Assembly: GCA_030141605.1 (NCBI GenBank)
Contig: JAQGDQ010000091.1
Coordinates: 434,001-498,000 of the forward strand
Source of the DNA: Tubiluchus corallicola
Lineage: Eukaryota > Priapulida > Priapulimorpha > Priapulimorphida > Tubiluchidae
Length of the DNA: 64,000 bases
Reading direction: 5' to 3'
The translations under genes were made by a program, and so were the position numbers. Position 1 is the first letter of the stretch. The number at the start of each line of letters is the position of its first letter. Below, in pieces: positions 27,064-60,351 of the stretch. Under the pieces are notes generated by a model. That model was not told the origin of the DNA. It saw nothing but the letters and a program-made list of their open reading frames with translations, and did not search any database.

Positions 27064-28491
27064 TACATGTGCACGCCCTTGTTGCCCAAAATACTGGCAA
27101 TAACAGCTTCGTCTCGTGCTGTGTGCAAATCTTTCTTAGAGCTGCTGTTGAACATGAGCAACGGGCAAATGGAGCAAAAGTGACTAAAACACGCGATATT
27201 GCAACTCGCGCTGTCTGGATGTTCAAAAGTGTTATAGCTTAAAGGTGTATTCGTACTAACGATGAGGGTTTTATCGCCTTTCAGCCTGAAACCACGCTGG
27301 TTTTGTATCGTACTTACGCAAGATAGGAGAAGTCATTTTGGACAGAATGGCTCTATGCTCAGCAGCATTCCAGGAAGCATCCAACGGAGCACAGAGAAGT
27401 AACATCGTAAAAAAGATTAAACACACTAAAACTGTCTGCAGTAAATTTATAATATGAGCCAGCAGGCTGGTGCGATTCGCTTATATACGCCGATGAGAGT
27501 GTGCTGCTAGTATTGCAAATTAGTACTTTGATTGATATAAATCTAAGCTGTAATTGATTCATGAGAAAAAACATTGTTGTTTCTTAGACTTCCAAAAATT
27601 AGTAGGGATGTAATAAGACTATTGTTGTTGTTGGTACAGATTGTAATATATGTAGATGAGCAAAACTGTAAATAATGATCGGCTGATAATTATTTGGAAT
27701 TTTATACATGTATATTTTTGTGGAGCATTTTGTAAATAATAGTTTTTGTATATGTATAAAGATAAATTTATATTGTGACAATGAGCTTGATGTGTTTAAT
27801 AATTTTAATATATCGCGTCACATTTTATTGCAGTATTAAAACGTGACAATATTGGGAGAAAGTTGAAAAGATACGTTATAGTGTTAGTATATCGTTTTCG
27901 ATATTATTGTGACACCTATTTAATATTTTTTCTGTATCTTATTAGTAGCTGTGTGTCATTGTAATCAATTCACGTATGACATTGGAAAGAATTAATTCGG
28001 GTCCCCTATACAAACAACTTCTGACAACATTTATACAGGGTGCCCCAAAAGAAACAGTGCATGATAAATATTAGCTAATTTGCAAGATGAACTGCATTAT
28101 GACATTCTAATGACGTAAAAATAACATTATATTTTTATTTGATTGTTCCGATTTTCTATCATATAACTTGTTTTGCCCACACTTTGTATAAATAATGGTA
28201 CGCTTGAAACTTTTATTAGTGCATTTTTTCTTTATGAAAATTTCTAAAATGACGGCATTACTTAAGTTATTTACAAACTGTTAATTTCATGTTTATATAT
28301 TTTTTCTTAACTCATTTTCATAAGACCTTACTGCAGTAGATAAGACTGGGTATACAGGTATTCTTGCATAGTATTCGTTATGTCTACAAATTTTTATATA
28401 ATTAATTCTCATTTATAATGTCTAGCTGTTCTCGTACGGTTGTAGTGTAATTAGAGTTGAATCACTTGTTGTCTATTTATATTTACAATGT

Positions 28492-28497
28492 AATAAA
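28492..28497 (+). terminator. Candidate Wnt1 polyadenylation signal
   Basis: AATAAA about 1.4 kb after the Wnt1 stop. It is only a candidate; transcript ends cannot be seen from sequence. Confidence 0.2.
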
Positions 28498-28616
28498 ATT
28501 GTATCAGGCATTGTCTCATAAATTTGTAGATAAAATTTGGAATTTCTTAAAAAGCTGCAAATATAAAAACTACTTAAATAAGCGTGAACCAGTCAAAATT
28601 GAGGCAATTATTTTTG

Positions 28617-28675
28617 AGTAATTTACTATCGGATATTTACTATCGGATATTATCGGCCATTTACTATCGGATATT
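28617..28675 (+). repeat. Short tandem array, TTTACTATCGGATAT
   Basis: The 15-mer TTTACTATCGGATAT appears three times, with a short TATCGGCCA interruption before the last copy. It ends exactly where the larger direct duplication begins. Confidence 0.8.
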
Positions 28676-28886
28676 AAAATTTGACAATTTACGGCATCCA
28701 TTTAAAAAACAGGTTTATCGTCTATTTTTTGGTAAAAGCGGCAAAAAGACAAAGTATCATTATCAAGACACAAAATGATCTGAGCACTTGAGCTATACCT
28801 GAGATGATAAAAACTTTAGATAAGTCACAAGTGTAGTTTTACATTTAAGACTACTCAATTTCTGTACAACTCTACAAACAAACTTA
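28674..28886 (+). repeat. Direct duplication, copy A
   Basis: Runs from TTAAAATTT to AACAAACTTA and is about 90 percent identical by eye to 29581-29866. It lacks about 70 bases that copy B has between GTATCA and TATCAAGACA. It contains no gene. Confidence 0.85.
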
Positions 28887-29580
28887 GCATTACGCTTGCT
28901 GCTTGAAAGACTTATGTAAAAGAAAAGGAAATTCTTGCGAAAGTGAAAATTGTATAGGTCTAAAGCAACTGTACACAAAAAACTGCAAATTTTAAGTTTA
29001 AAAATTTCAAATTTAACGCGTGTAACAGCTAAGAACTAGCTGCGCGAAAGCGAAATAAGTTTCTATAGTAATAATTATTTCACGTCAGCCATTTCTTTAA
29101 AAAATTGGGTGTTTCCTTTTAATATTTCGCAGGGTAAATTGTTTTGAGCTACAGTTTAAGATTGGATTCGGCTTTTCTTTAAATATTTATAGACGTGAAA
29201 TCTTCCCGCAAGATGTCTCTGCCAAGCAACGAAGCCAGTTTGATCTTACAAACAAATTCCGTATAGTTCACCAAGCGCTTTCATAAAACTGAACTAGAGG
29301 AAATAAGCTGCTTTACTCACAATCGAAAATAGGTTCAGCATTATTTTATCGACTCCCGTGCAATAAAGCGACGAAACAATGAAGCTAAATCCCGTGTTTG
29401 TTAGTATCAAAAAAGTATTAGAGCTACACAGCTGAGCATACTTAAGCAAAAAAAAAGGCTAGTGTAAGCGGCATGTACCTTTTTCTAATCATTCTTTCCT
29501 GTTAAAATCTGACGTAGTAGTTCAAAGGTATTTAATTAATTTTCTGAAAGTTTGGTCCAATCAAAAACGCTTTCGGCCAG

Positions 29581-29866
29581 TTAAAATTTAACCATTTACG
29601 GCATCCATTTAAAAAACAGGTTTTTCGTCTATTTTTTGGTAAAAGCGGTAAAAAGTCAAAGTATCACCACACTTTAACATTGTTTGTAATATATACGCTG
29701 AATTTGGCGTTGAGCAGCTTAAAAATCTGTTTCTGTTTTATCAAGACACATATAATGATCTGAGCACTTGAGCTCTACTTGAGATGGTAAAAACTTTAGA
29801 TAAGTCACAAGTCTAGTTTTACATTTAGGACCACTCAATTTCTGTACAACTCTACAAACAAACTTA
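29581..29866 (+). repeat. Direct duplication, copy B
   Basis: Longer partner of 28674-28886, with about 70 extra bases at roughly 29667-29738. The short TATCA word at both edges of the extra block suggests copy A lost it by microhomology deletion. Confidence 0.85.
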
Positions 29867-32354
29867 TAGTTCCATGTAGAGATATCATTCATGGTTTTAA
29901 TTTTAATCTGTCAGCTGAAATTGTTGCTTTACGTTTAAACATTAGAACTTAAATTTGACTGCGTTGTTGCTTGTTTAAACTTTTCTTGGAATCTCTGAAT
30001 AGACCTACGTAATGGACTAAAATAAATCCAAAGTTCCTCCCTTCAGTTGCTCATAAGAATACAAGGTCCACATTGAAAGCACTAATGACTAATGAATGTT
30101 ATGATTGTCATTGTTTGTTAAAGTATCTAAGTATTCAGTATTGCCATTGTCTATATTGTAAAGTATTTATGGTAACATTTAAGACACTTCAAATGAGATG
30201 AATATCAACACAATTTTTTAAATAGAGTGGATTTATCTATTCGACTTTTGGTCTCACAAACATGGCACTTACAGTAGTGGTTACTAAATCCTGCAAAAAC
30301 TTGTTTACACTTCAGTCACTTGAACAATTTGGATGTTAACTGTAATCATGCAGTCCTGTATGACTTTCGTTCGTGAGATTTTCGCTATAGCCATTGGTTC
30401 TGAAAAAGTTCACCAAAGGCAAAGAGGTGCTTTTGTGGCCTTTGACTTTCCAACAGCAGCAATGAGAAATATAGCAGTTGTAACCGCTCTCCGACTTCGT
30501 CAATTTGTTCAAGTATTACCAGGTACCTTAATATAAATTTTTACCTTTAAAAATGCCTTAAGAACAATCTTGCCAAATTTAGTTATAATTACACCTCAAT
30601 TTGTTTTTGAGATACGGTGTGCAGGTATAGGCATATATAAGCAACTTATATAAAGTTCTTTAGAGATGCACTTGATTTGAGATATTTTATCTATCTTTTA
30701 ATCCTCGTGAATACATTAGAGTTAATCCTTCTGCCAAATTGAGAATATACTTCGCACTGTGGGTATTTTGGACGTTAGCTGCAAATTTTGCAGCTTTTTG
30801 AGTTACTAGTGTATATTATACATAAAATAAAAACAAAAAACAAACTGTATACGATCAGTTGCTTCTAAAATGAATCTACTTAAAAAACAGTCTTCTGATT
30901 CCGACAATTTGCATACGATTACGCATGTCTACATAATAATTTACGACACAAAGTTAAACACGGATGTATGGGGCTTGGAGAAACATAGATTTTCAAATCT
31001 AATCAGTAAGAAGGCTTACATCGTACAACAAAAAAATCTTACGATGGAACATAATAACTTTGTAAGCACTAAAAAGGCAACCTGCATTAAAAAAGAAGAA
31101 AAACGCAGATATACAAAAACATTTGCTTGTGGTCAATGTACAGGCCACAGGCAACATTGATCACTATGCTCTTCGGTATTATTTGGTAAATCGTTAGCTC
31201 GTATAGAAAATTTGAAAGGTTTTGTGTGGCACAAAATTTCAGTAGAGCTATAAGGAAAACAAACATCTTTCGTGCATGGTCATCGGCAACAAATGTTTAT
31301 TGGCGTATTTGCAACTCTAGGAACGTTTGTTATCTGTCTTTTTTCAGTAAATACTGCACAAAATAACTAGTAACACAAAACAGCAAATTATAAAACCATG
31401 AAAATAATGTAGAAGCAACTTGTGTTCTTCATATTTCACAGTTTTAAAATTTGCAATTTTGTGTTACAAATTATTTTCAGCTATGCCTATTGAACTAAAG
31501 CCAGATGAAAAACGTTTCTAGATTTGTAAATACACGATAAATATTCGTAGGTATTTACCATACATAAACGGCGTTTGCTTTCTTTAAAGCTGTACTTAAA
31601 TTTTAAGTACATTTAGTTCAAAATTTTACTTTAGTTTGATACATAAAGTTAGAATAATGTTCACTTTTTTCAGGGATGAGGCTAATAAATGCTACCATGC
31701 AAAATGATGGTTATAGTAGAGCGTAGCGGATATTACATTCTCGGATTATAGTAAAATAAAACTTCCGCGTCCTTGACACAGATAAATATATAACACTTGA
31801 AATTTATAATTACTATGTATCTTCTGGCTTCTTGTTCATCTGTTTATTCTACAGGTAGCTGTCCAAATCTTGGTTCTAGAATGATTAGCTTTTAGTTGAC
31901 ATACAAAAACAAAATGGCAGAAAATGTGCGAAATGGTCCCTTTCGTTTTGCAATTTGACCGTTTCGTACAAACAGCAACGATTTTTTTCTACAACACTGT
32001 TATACATGTATGCATTAGACATAATTCCGACGCTCATTCTCATCGATAAGTATTTGCATTTCAAAAGCCACATTCTGTTTCTAAATACGTCAGTTGGTAA
32101 GACGTATGATTTATCATCTCATCCTAAAGCCTTCACGCTTGAAAATAATAAGTTATTGCTTGTTATAGCATCCAAACATTAATGTCATTATGTTCCGACT
32201 TCATGCTTCGCCATTTTATGTTAGCTAGACACCTACATGTGACATTTTTATTACATTGCCGAAATTATCTTACAATAGTTTACCACTAAACAGTACTCCA
32301 TGATTTATAGACCAAAGTGCAATTCTCTGAAAGCTGCTGCTTTACATCACAATC

Positions 32355-32360
32355 TTTATT
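32355..32360 (-). terminator. Candidate Wnt6 polyadenylation signal
   Basis: AATAAA on the minus strand, about 110 bases beyond the Wnt6 stop codon, a plausible distance for a short 3' UTR. Unverified. Confidence 0.35.
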
Positions 32361-32468
32361 TTACAGAACACCACACATGCGCAGATATTTTTTTCAAATT
32401 ATTATAATCAGTGAACTGATTATTGCTTTTTCTCTCAAATAAATAATACAAATCTCGCCATGTGCATT

Positions 32469-53462
<20,994 letters not shown>

Positions 53463-56400
53463 GCCTAAATAGACTAGCCCATACAGCCCTTAAACAAAAC
53501 ACGGAACTGTCTTGCGAAAAAACAATAATTTGTCAAAAAATTTTGATGTCGGCCCATTTCATTCACATTTGCCCTGCTACACACTGAAAAATTATGAGCA
53601 GTACAATATCAGAGTTACAGAATTGCAAAATAACTCAAGTCATTTCCTCACAAATTGCATAAAAATGCATAAAGGTTAACGAACATGAAATAAATACGAA
53701 TCGTCCCACAGCTCGCATCACATTAATCTCCAGACGTGATGCACATTAAGCATGTTTTGCCGCGTCTCTTCCAGAGTTATTCTCGCTCACTTGCTTCTTC
53801 GCTGACGAATCCGACATAGACTGAACGCTTTTTATTCGATTTCTCCGAATCTTCATCTGCCGCCGAAGTTAGTATGGATAAAAGGTGGAACGGATGGAAA
53901 ATTAGTATATCACAAAGTCTCAAATTAACGCACATGAAATAGGCATGATCATTGTATTCCATAAAGTTCCAACACGATACACGCATTTTTTTCTTTGTTT
54001 ACTGCTATTTTTGCTGTAAGCGAAATACACTCTTGCATTTAATAGAAATTCAGCTGGTTGTGTAATATGTATAAAGTCGACTATTTTATAATTTCAAGGA
54101 AACTGAATTCTAACACTGCGGCAGTGAATTTTGGCCTTTCACTTATTTTTTCGTGATTTTGCAGCAAGTTGCTGACGCTGTACACTCTTGGTTATACTTG
54201 CGAGTCACTTGTGCCTGCATATATCGCTTTATGGTCGAGCGCGGGCGAGTTTACATTTGCAAGACTGTTCAGACAAGCAACATATGCAGCCTCCTTACCT
54301 GGGAGCTATATTCAGGTAAAAGGGGGTGCATTCGACAAGAGATATCTGGTCCTTTGGCGGGGAATGAAGGTGAGTTCGATGCCACGTGCCGATTGCGCAA
54401 TACCCAGAGCAGCATGTGCTGATGTTCCCAAGAGTGCTGTCATCGGCATTATCACCAGAACTTTTACATGCTTAATTACAGCTAGAAACACATGTCGTCA
54501 ATTAGTTTCGCCCATCATTGCTGTGTCAGCCTTTGTGTAGTAATTAATGGTTGCAGCCAAACGGTAAATTGAATTTAACCGCAAAATCACTTAATGAAAT
54601 CAGTAACTTTAAAACTCCTACATTTATAATCGTTTGTGATATAATGTTCTTATTTTTAAAGTAAAGCAGTGTACTAAAATATATACAACTTGCACTTTGC
54701 ACTTTCAACTTGCATTTATACAGTTAAGGTGTATTGATAGGTCATTGTTAAAGGTTCACAATTCGTCTATCTTTGTTAATTTGTGATTATAAAAACAACA
54801 ATCTACGTATTTGTTATTCGCAAACCGTTCGTCGTTCAAATGCCGTTTGGCAACAATATTAGGTAACTCCTATTAAATATACTAACATAATGGAAAAAAT
54901 ACTGGATTTGTATAGTGAAAACCATAATTATAAATAAATAATAATTAGTAAAAAATTAGCAGTTTCCTAATTATTATGTACAAATAACAATTCCTACTAT
55001 TGGTATTGGTCCAAATATACTTTTATAATAAGCATGGAAATAATTTTTTATGTTACCAGATAGTACAATTGTGGTCTTACACTGTGGTTAAACAAGCATA
55101 AAAACTCATAAACGAAATTTAAAAAATCTTTATTCTAATGGTACTTGCATTGAAACTTTCAATAAACTCTCCGATGTGTGGTGCTATTCTGGTATTCAAA
55201 TGCAACAGTTTAGTTGTTATGCTCTACCTGCTGAATTATAGAAGCAACAACAACAAACATTGTGTGTGGTATGCACAAAATCTTTCACCAAACACACCAA
55301 ACATGTGATGCGTTGAAGAAACTGGTCGCGATTTAAAAACCCATCTTAATTTTTACTGAAACCAGAATTGGAACGCAGAAATGTTACATTGCTGGTCTGT
55401 TGAAAGAAACAAGTTATACTTTGATTTTAAAAATTTCAAAAAAATTTTATTATTTCTCTTCACATAATACATCACGGTATACTTAAATCAGCTTTAACTA
55501 AAACATTTTCTGACGAATCTATTAAATAAAATGTTGAGTTTTCCGCATATATTATTCGCGCTATACTTCCACATATCTATCTTAGAAAATCTTTATCAGG
55601 CCTCATATTTACGTAAACAGAATATAATTTAGATGTTTTTCTTCTGCTTTGTACTGCAAATAGTTATATTTATTTTGTAAATTTCTCTATTCTGGTAACA
55701 CACCACAAGCTGTTTGCTTCTTTTGTCTCTTTCGGCTTAACAAGGCACAAACTAATTAACAAACTGTCTTAATTAAAGCTACCTTATTACGCAGGTATTT
55801 GGCAAATTATTGTTCTCTTGTACAGGTTTCTTTGTGTTATGAAGTCAGCGTTTACCTTATAGCATTTTGTTAGTGATTGTTTTTTCTTTTTATGTGTAAT
55901 TGGATAATTGATAATGTTAACATTATATAACCCAAAAATTGTATTTAGTGATCCTTTGCGTTTCAGTTTTGGTTAAAGTTTTTCTCCCACATGAAGTTAG
56001 TACTACATTTCGCTGTGGTGGACTAAAACATCGTTTCTTTCATTTCTTTATAAATTTTTTTATTAATAAAGTTTTACACTATTATCATTTCTCAATTATA
56101 AATCGTTTATTTTCGGGAAACAGATTTGCATTTCATAACACCCAGTGTTATGCGGGTGTAAATTTTGATTGAAGGAATATGAGACTGATTGCGGTGCACG
56201 CATGCGTCCGGCTTCTGCTGCTACGATACGCGCGATTCGTCAGGCGACGCATGGTCCAATATGTCAGAAACATGCGGTAACTTAAGTAAATTTGATCTAT
56301 GTAAAAATGTGCTCAGCTATTTATATTTATTTGATTGTACACAAAAAGTTAATACTTTGCAGTTTAACAGGTTCATCCTTGATAAATGAAAAATAAATAA

Positions 56401-57477
56401 GTAAGTAAACATATAAACAAAAGACGCAAAATTGCAGTTTCCATGCGTTTAATTCGGTGTTTAAAAATAGTTTTATTTTGGGAATTACATGTAGTTTTTA
56501 CTTCACTTCATTTATTATATAATTAGCATAAATTGTAATATACAATTATGTTACATAATCAGCAACTATACACTATACTGAATAGTTAACATTCAAACAG
56601 ACAATTCGCATGTCTATTCAAACCTTTCTTACTTTTAACCTGTAGCTAGCTGCTATCAGTGTTAACTAAACTTCGTTATTATGTTTAATAGAACTTGAAT
56701 TTAGGACTGATTAAAATTTTGTAGATAAAAGTGTGTCTCCAAAGTTAAGTACTCGTTTTGCGTTTGGGGGTCTATATGCACAATAGGTTAATATGTTGGA
56801 TGACCATTTTTTATCATCATACAAGCTCGGAAGCTTGGCAAAAAACTACCAACCGTGAGCAGTTGAATTAGGAAAATATGCACGTCTTATAAGCTTATAA
56901 GGTATAAAAAAATGAATAAAGTCTTCCTGCCAATAAGCAGCTTTTAAGCAGCATACATAACTTAGTGCTCAAAGCGGAAAATCAAACAAACTAAGCTTAA
57001 TCATCATTCTTTCTTTTAGTGTCATCCATACTTATGTGTGGTAAAAATTGTATAATTGTCAAATTATGCAGTGAGAAAAGAGTTGAATGCACTTTGCATA
57101 TGTAATAAAAATCCAGCTAAGTGGAATCTCACTAAGTAAAATATTTATTGATTTTGATCTTATACATTTTGAGGCCTATATATTTAATAAATCAAAAGCC
57201 TAGCAATCGATCATTAGTCAGTTCTACCACAGAGTGGCAGCAATTTTCCATCTGATAAAATAATATTTAGACAGGAACAGTTTTATTATAATTAATTTTG
57301 CCTCAGATATGTAGAGTGTGTGTGCGCGTTTACGATTACAGCACGATATAATATAAGATTTCAATAAGTAATTTGCAAAAAAATAAAACTACGCTTGATT
57401 GAAGGGAATGTTGAACGATGTTCAACCCAATATATATTGACGCAGTTGTTGCAAGCTTTTACATTCAATCCACCTTT

Positions 57478-57605
57478 TGGGAAGATGGGATAACCGATAG
57501 ATCACGGTGTGTGCTTACCAACGAAAGCTAAGCAACGCAGAGCCTGTTCAGCGAACCGTTTGATGCTCGTGACCAACTGTCAAAGTCTGGCGGGGTATAA
57601 CTATA
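57478..57605 (+). mobile_element. 5S-rRNA-derived SINE remnant
   Basis: GAAAGCTAAGCAACGCAGAG, then CCTGTTCAG, then GATG and CGTGACC, follow the order of the 5S rRNA internal control region (GAAGCTAAGCA...GCCTGGTTAGTACTTGGATGGGAGACC). The match is too degenerate for a working 5S gene and fits the SINE3-type elements known in animals. Confidence 0.5.
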
Positions 57606-58380
57606 ATCAGCTTTCATTATCCGTTTGTCAGCTTTCAAACTGGTGAAATCAAAATTTAGCCTTAAAATTCGGTAATAGATTATGTAAAAATTGAAATTCT
57701 ATTAATGAATCTTGCCTGGTATTTCCTATTTATGTTATTTTTCCGCCTAAGTTATCTAGCTATAATACTCAGCAATTTAGCCTAGCTACTCCATTTATAA
57801 TGAATATCAAGTTAATTAAAGTAATTTATTTAGTAATGTAGCAGTTTACTTTTTTCAGAAAATGTAAATACTAGTTAAAAAAACAAGAGCAAAAGAAATT
57901 TGAAACCTTGACCCAGCACAATTAGCCTACCTATCGTATTTATCGTGTTAAGTATGAGATCGGTTTTTCATTTATGTATCCTGTAACAAAGTTCACAGTT
58001 AGTTATTGCTGCTACAGTAATATCCAGCCTTTATGTTTATGCTTGTTTTCCTTGCTGAACTTTGCAAAGTCTCTTGGTTCTTTAACGTCCTTTAAATAAG
58101 CCAAGAATTGTGAAGCGTGATTCGAGCATCACAGCTGCCATCTGTAGATATTTTGGTGAGTTAAATGCTACAAAGTATCACCGAGAGACGCTACCCTGTC
58201 CATACAGTTCCTTACTTAATGCAAATATATAATACATGTACTATTATAACTGGATAAATTTGAATTTATTCTAATAAGCCGATCTCTTGTTGTAAAGCAG
58301 AGCAATTAAATAAGACTAATAAAAAAGCTAACATTTTTGTTACTGTATTTACGATTATAGGTTAAAAGTATTCTTTCGCA

Positions 58381-58410
58381 GCACGGACAGAAATTGCACG
58401 GACAGAAATT
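58381..58410 (+). repeat. 15-bp tandem duplication
   Basis: GCACGGACAGAAATT occurs twice in a row, followed by a partial third copy, GCACG. Confidence 0.9.
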
Positions 58411-60048
58411 GCACGTGGATGGTTGCAAGTAATTGTTGTTATTTATCATTGACAGATACTAGGTAAAGGACTACGTAGCGTCTGCGTACAGGTGCTAATG
58501 TTGTTATATTATATATTGTTTATATGGTGGAAAAGGTATTTTTGGAATTTTGGGATGGAAGATTGAATAATACATTGTTATGTTTTCTGAATATATTGGT
58601 GATGTTTATTTATTCATAATTAAATTTCTCGTTTTGTTGAAGTTAGACAATAGAGATAATTTCTGTTTTAAGTAAAATCCAAAAATAACAACTTATTAGA
58701 TATTATAAATCATTCACTTAGTTTGCTATAATGTCTCTTAAGAAGAAAAAGAGAAAAACTGGATAAAACCGCTTTCATTAATTGTTAATGTCACACGAGC
58801 GTCATAAAAAGACCCATATAGAAAGATATCTTACACAATTTAAAGGCAACATTGACACCATCGCTAACTGCGTTTGTAGGTCGTTAAATAAAGTTTTAAG
58901 CTTAACTTAGTTAAAAAACATTTTGTAAAAATTATATGTAATAGAACGTGCATTTTAAACCATAAGTCAAAATTGTTTGAAAAATCGCCCACTTTCTTTT
59001 AACCTAGCAAATGGCAAATGTAGGGTATGCATGGAGAACTTTATAGCAAAATATTCAAAAACAATCAATAAGCTATTATACAAAAAAAACAAAATTACGA
59101 AAAACTATTATAACTTTAATTTTAAGCCTTTTCAAACGCAAACTTCGCATTTTTCATTCCCACGAACACCACTACTAGCTACTGTGGGAAAATTGAAATT
59201 CGGCATTCCCTTCTCCAGACAATGTCCAAGTCATCGATCATTGGTGGTAGTTGATTTTCTAATCGCTGCTAATAAGCAGGGTATTCTTTAGCCGCAAGTA
59301 GTTATTCAGCGATATACATTTTACGCATGCGCTTACACCTATTAAAACGAAGTCCTGTAAAAAGCGGATTACAGCAATAGTTTAACATGCACATTATTGT
59401 TCTTTATGACCACACCATAAAAAGGTTACTCACAACAGCTGTGCTAGGATGTGCGGTAGGCTTATAAGTGTGCGTCCGTTTTTCTCCAAAACTACACGGG
59501 GGTTGTTATAGTAAAAAGATGAACTGCGGAGTATTTTATAGCTGCATTTGTTTTTCCGAAATAGGAGTTTCATTGAAATAGGATTACATCAGTTATTGCA
59601 TAATTATCAGAAAAACCGCTTCGTCATGTTAAATATTAAACTGCACACAACAAGTTTTTGAGAAAACCGCGCATAGAAAAATCACTGGAGTTTTGTCACT
59701 CTATGTCAGTGAAGTGAACGTAGAAAGACAAAACATTTCATGTCGACCTTAATTTTTAACTTTCAGAAAAGTGTTTTAACTCATAATATGAAATATATTA
59801 AACAATAATTTTGGTTAAGGGGCTATAAAGACTTTAAAGTGTTTCCATTCGCCTACTTCGTAATTAATATGGTAATATCAAGGTTTAATATTTATAACTA
59901 TTTATAACGACTCAATAAAAATATAATGCAAATACTATACTATATACACGTATGTTTTATGAACAATGAAGTGAAAAATCTAGAGTGCCAAAATCATTCA
60001 GCGGCGGATTATGATTTTATGGGCCTTAGGCTTGAGCTTGGAACCGGC

Positions 60049-60351
60049 CTTTTAAATGTTGCTACACTGCTGAGCTGACAAGAAAACGAAAGAGAAGCGA
60101 GAAACTGAGACGAAATGATGGAGCTGCTGGTGAAACTGAGTTCAGCCCTCGTGATTCATTCCGTGTAAATGTCTTTCTTTCTATCATAGATCAACTATGT
60201 GCAGCATTAGATAAACGCATTAGTGCATATGATAACGTTTGCTCCAAATTTGGGTTTCTGTCTGACATTTTGACACTGAACATTGACCAACTGCGCCAAG
60301 CTGCTCGAAATCTTTTGGACACGTATCCTAACGATTATTTTATTTTGGCAG
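60049..60351 (+). pseudogene. hAT-like transposase fragment (ZMYM1-like)
   Basis: One frame reads without stops through RKRKRSEKLRRND, then FRVNVFLSIIDQLCAALDKR, ISAYDNVCSKFGFLSD and NLLDTYPND. This pattern (basic stretch, FRVxVF, LxxR, FxFL, YPND) matches hAT-family transposases and the zinc-finger MYM-type 1-like proteins derived from them. Only about 100 residues remain, with no zinc finger and no catalytic region. The 13-mer GGGCCTTAGGCTT flanks it on both sides (60021 and 60433), in the same orientation. Confidence 0.6.

Larger units (their letters stand above)
27064..32468. other. Wnt1-Wnt6 convergent intergenic region
   Basis: About 5.4 kb between the two stop codons. It must hold both 3' UTRs. 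I see an orphan ACAGGGTGCCCCAAAAG motif at 28036-28052, a small tandem array at 28617-28675 and a large direct duplication (28674-28886 and 29581-29866). Short open frames at 30333-30536 and 30870-31160 have no recognisable domain. Confidence 0.6.

Noticed and set aside
26815-27226. Several minus-strand open frames opposite the last Wnt1 exon
   Set aside because: They are antisense shadows of the coding exon; the plus strand encodes unmistakable Wnt1.
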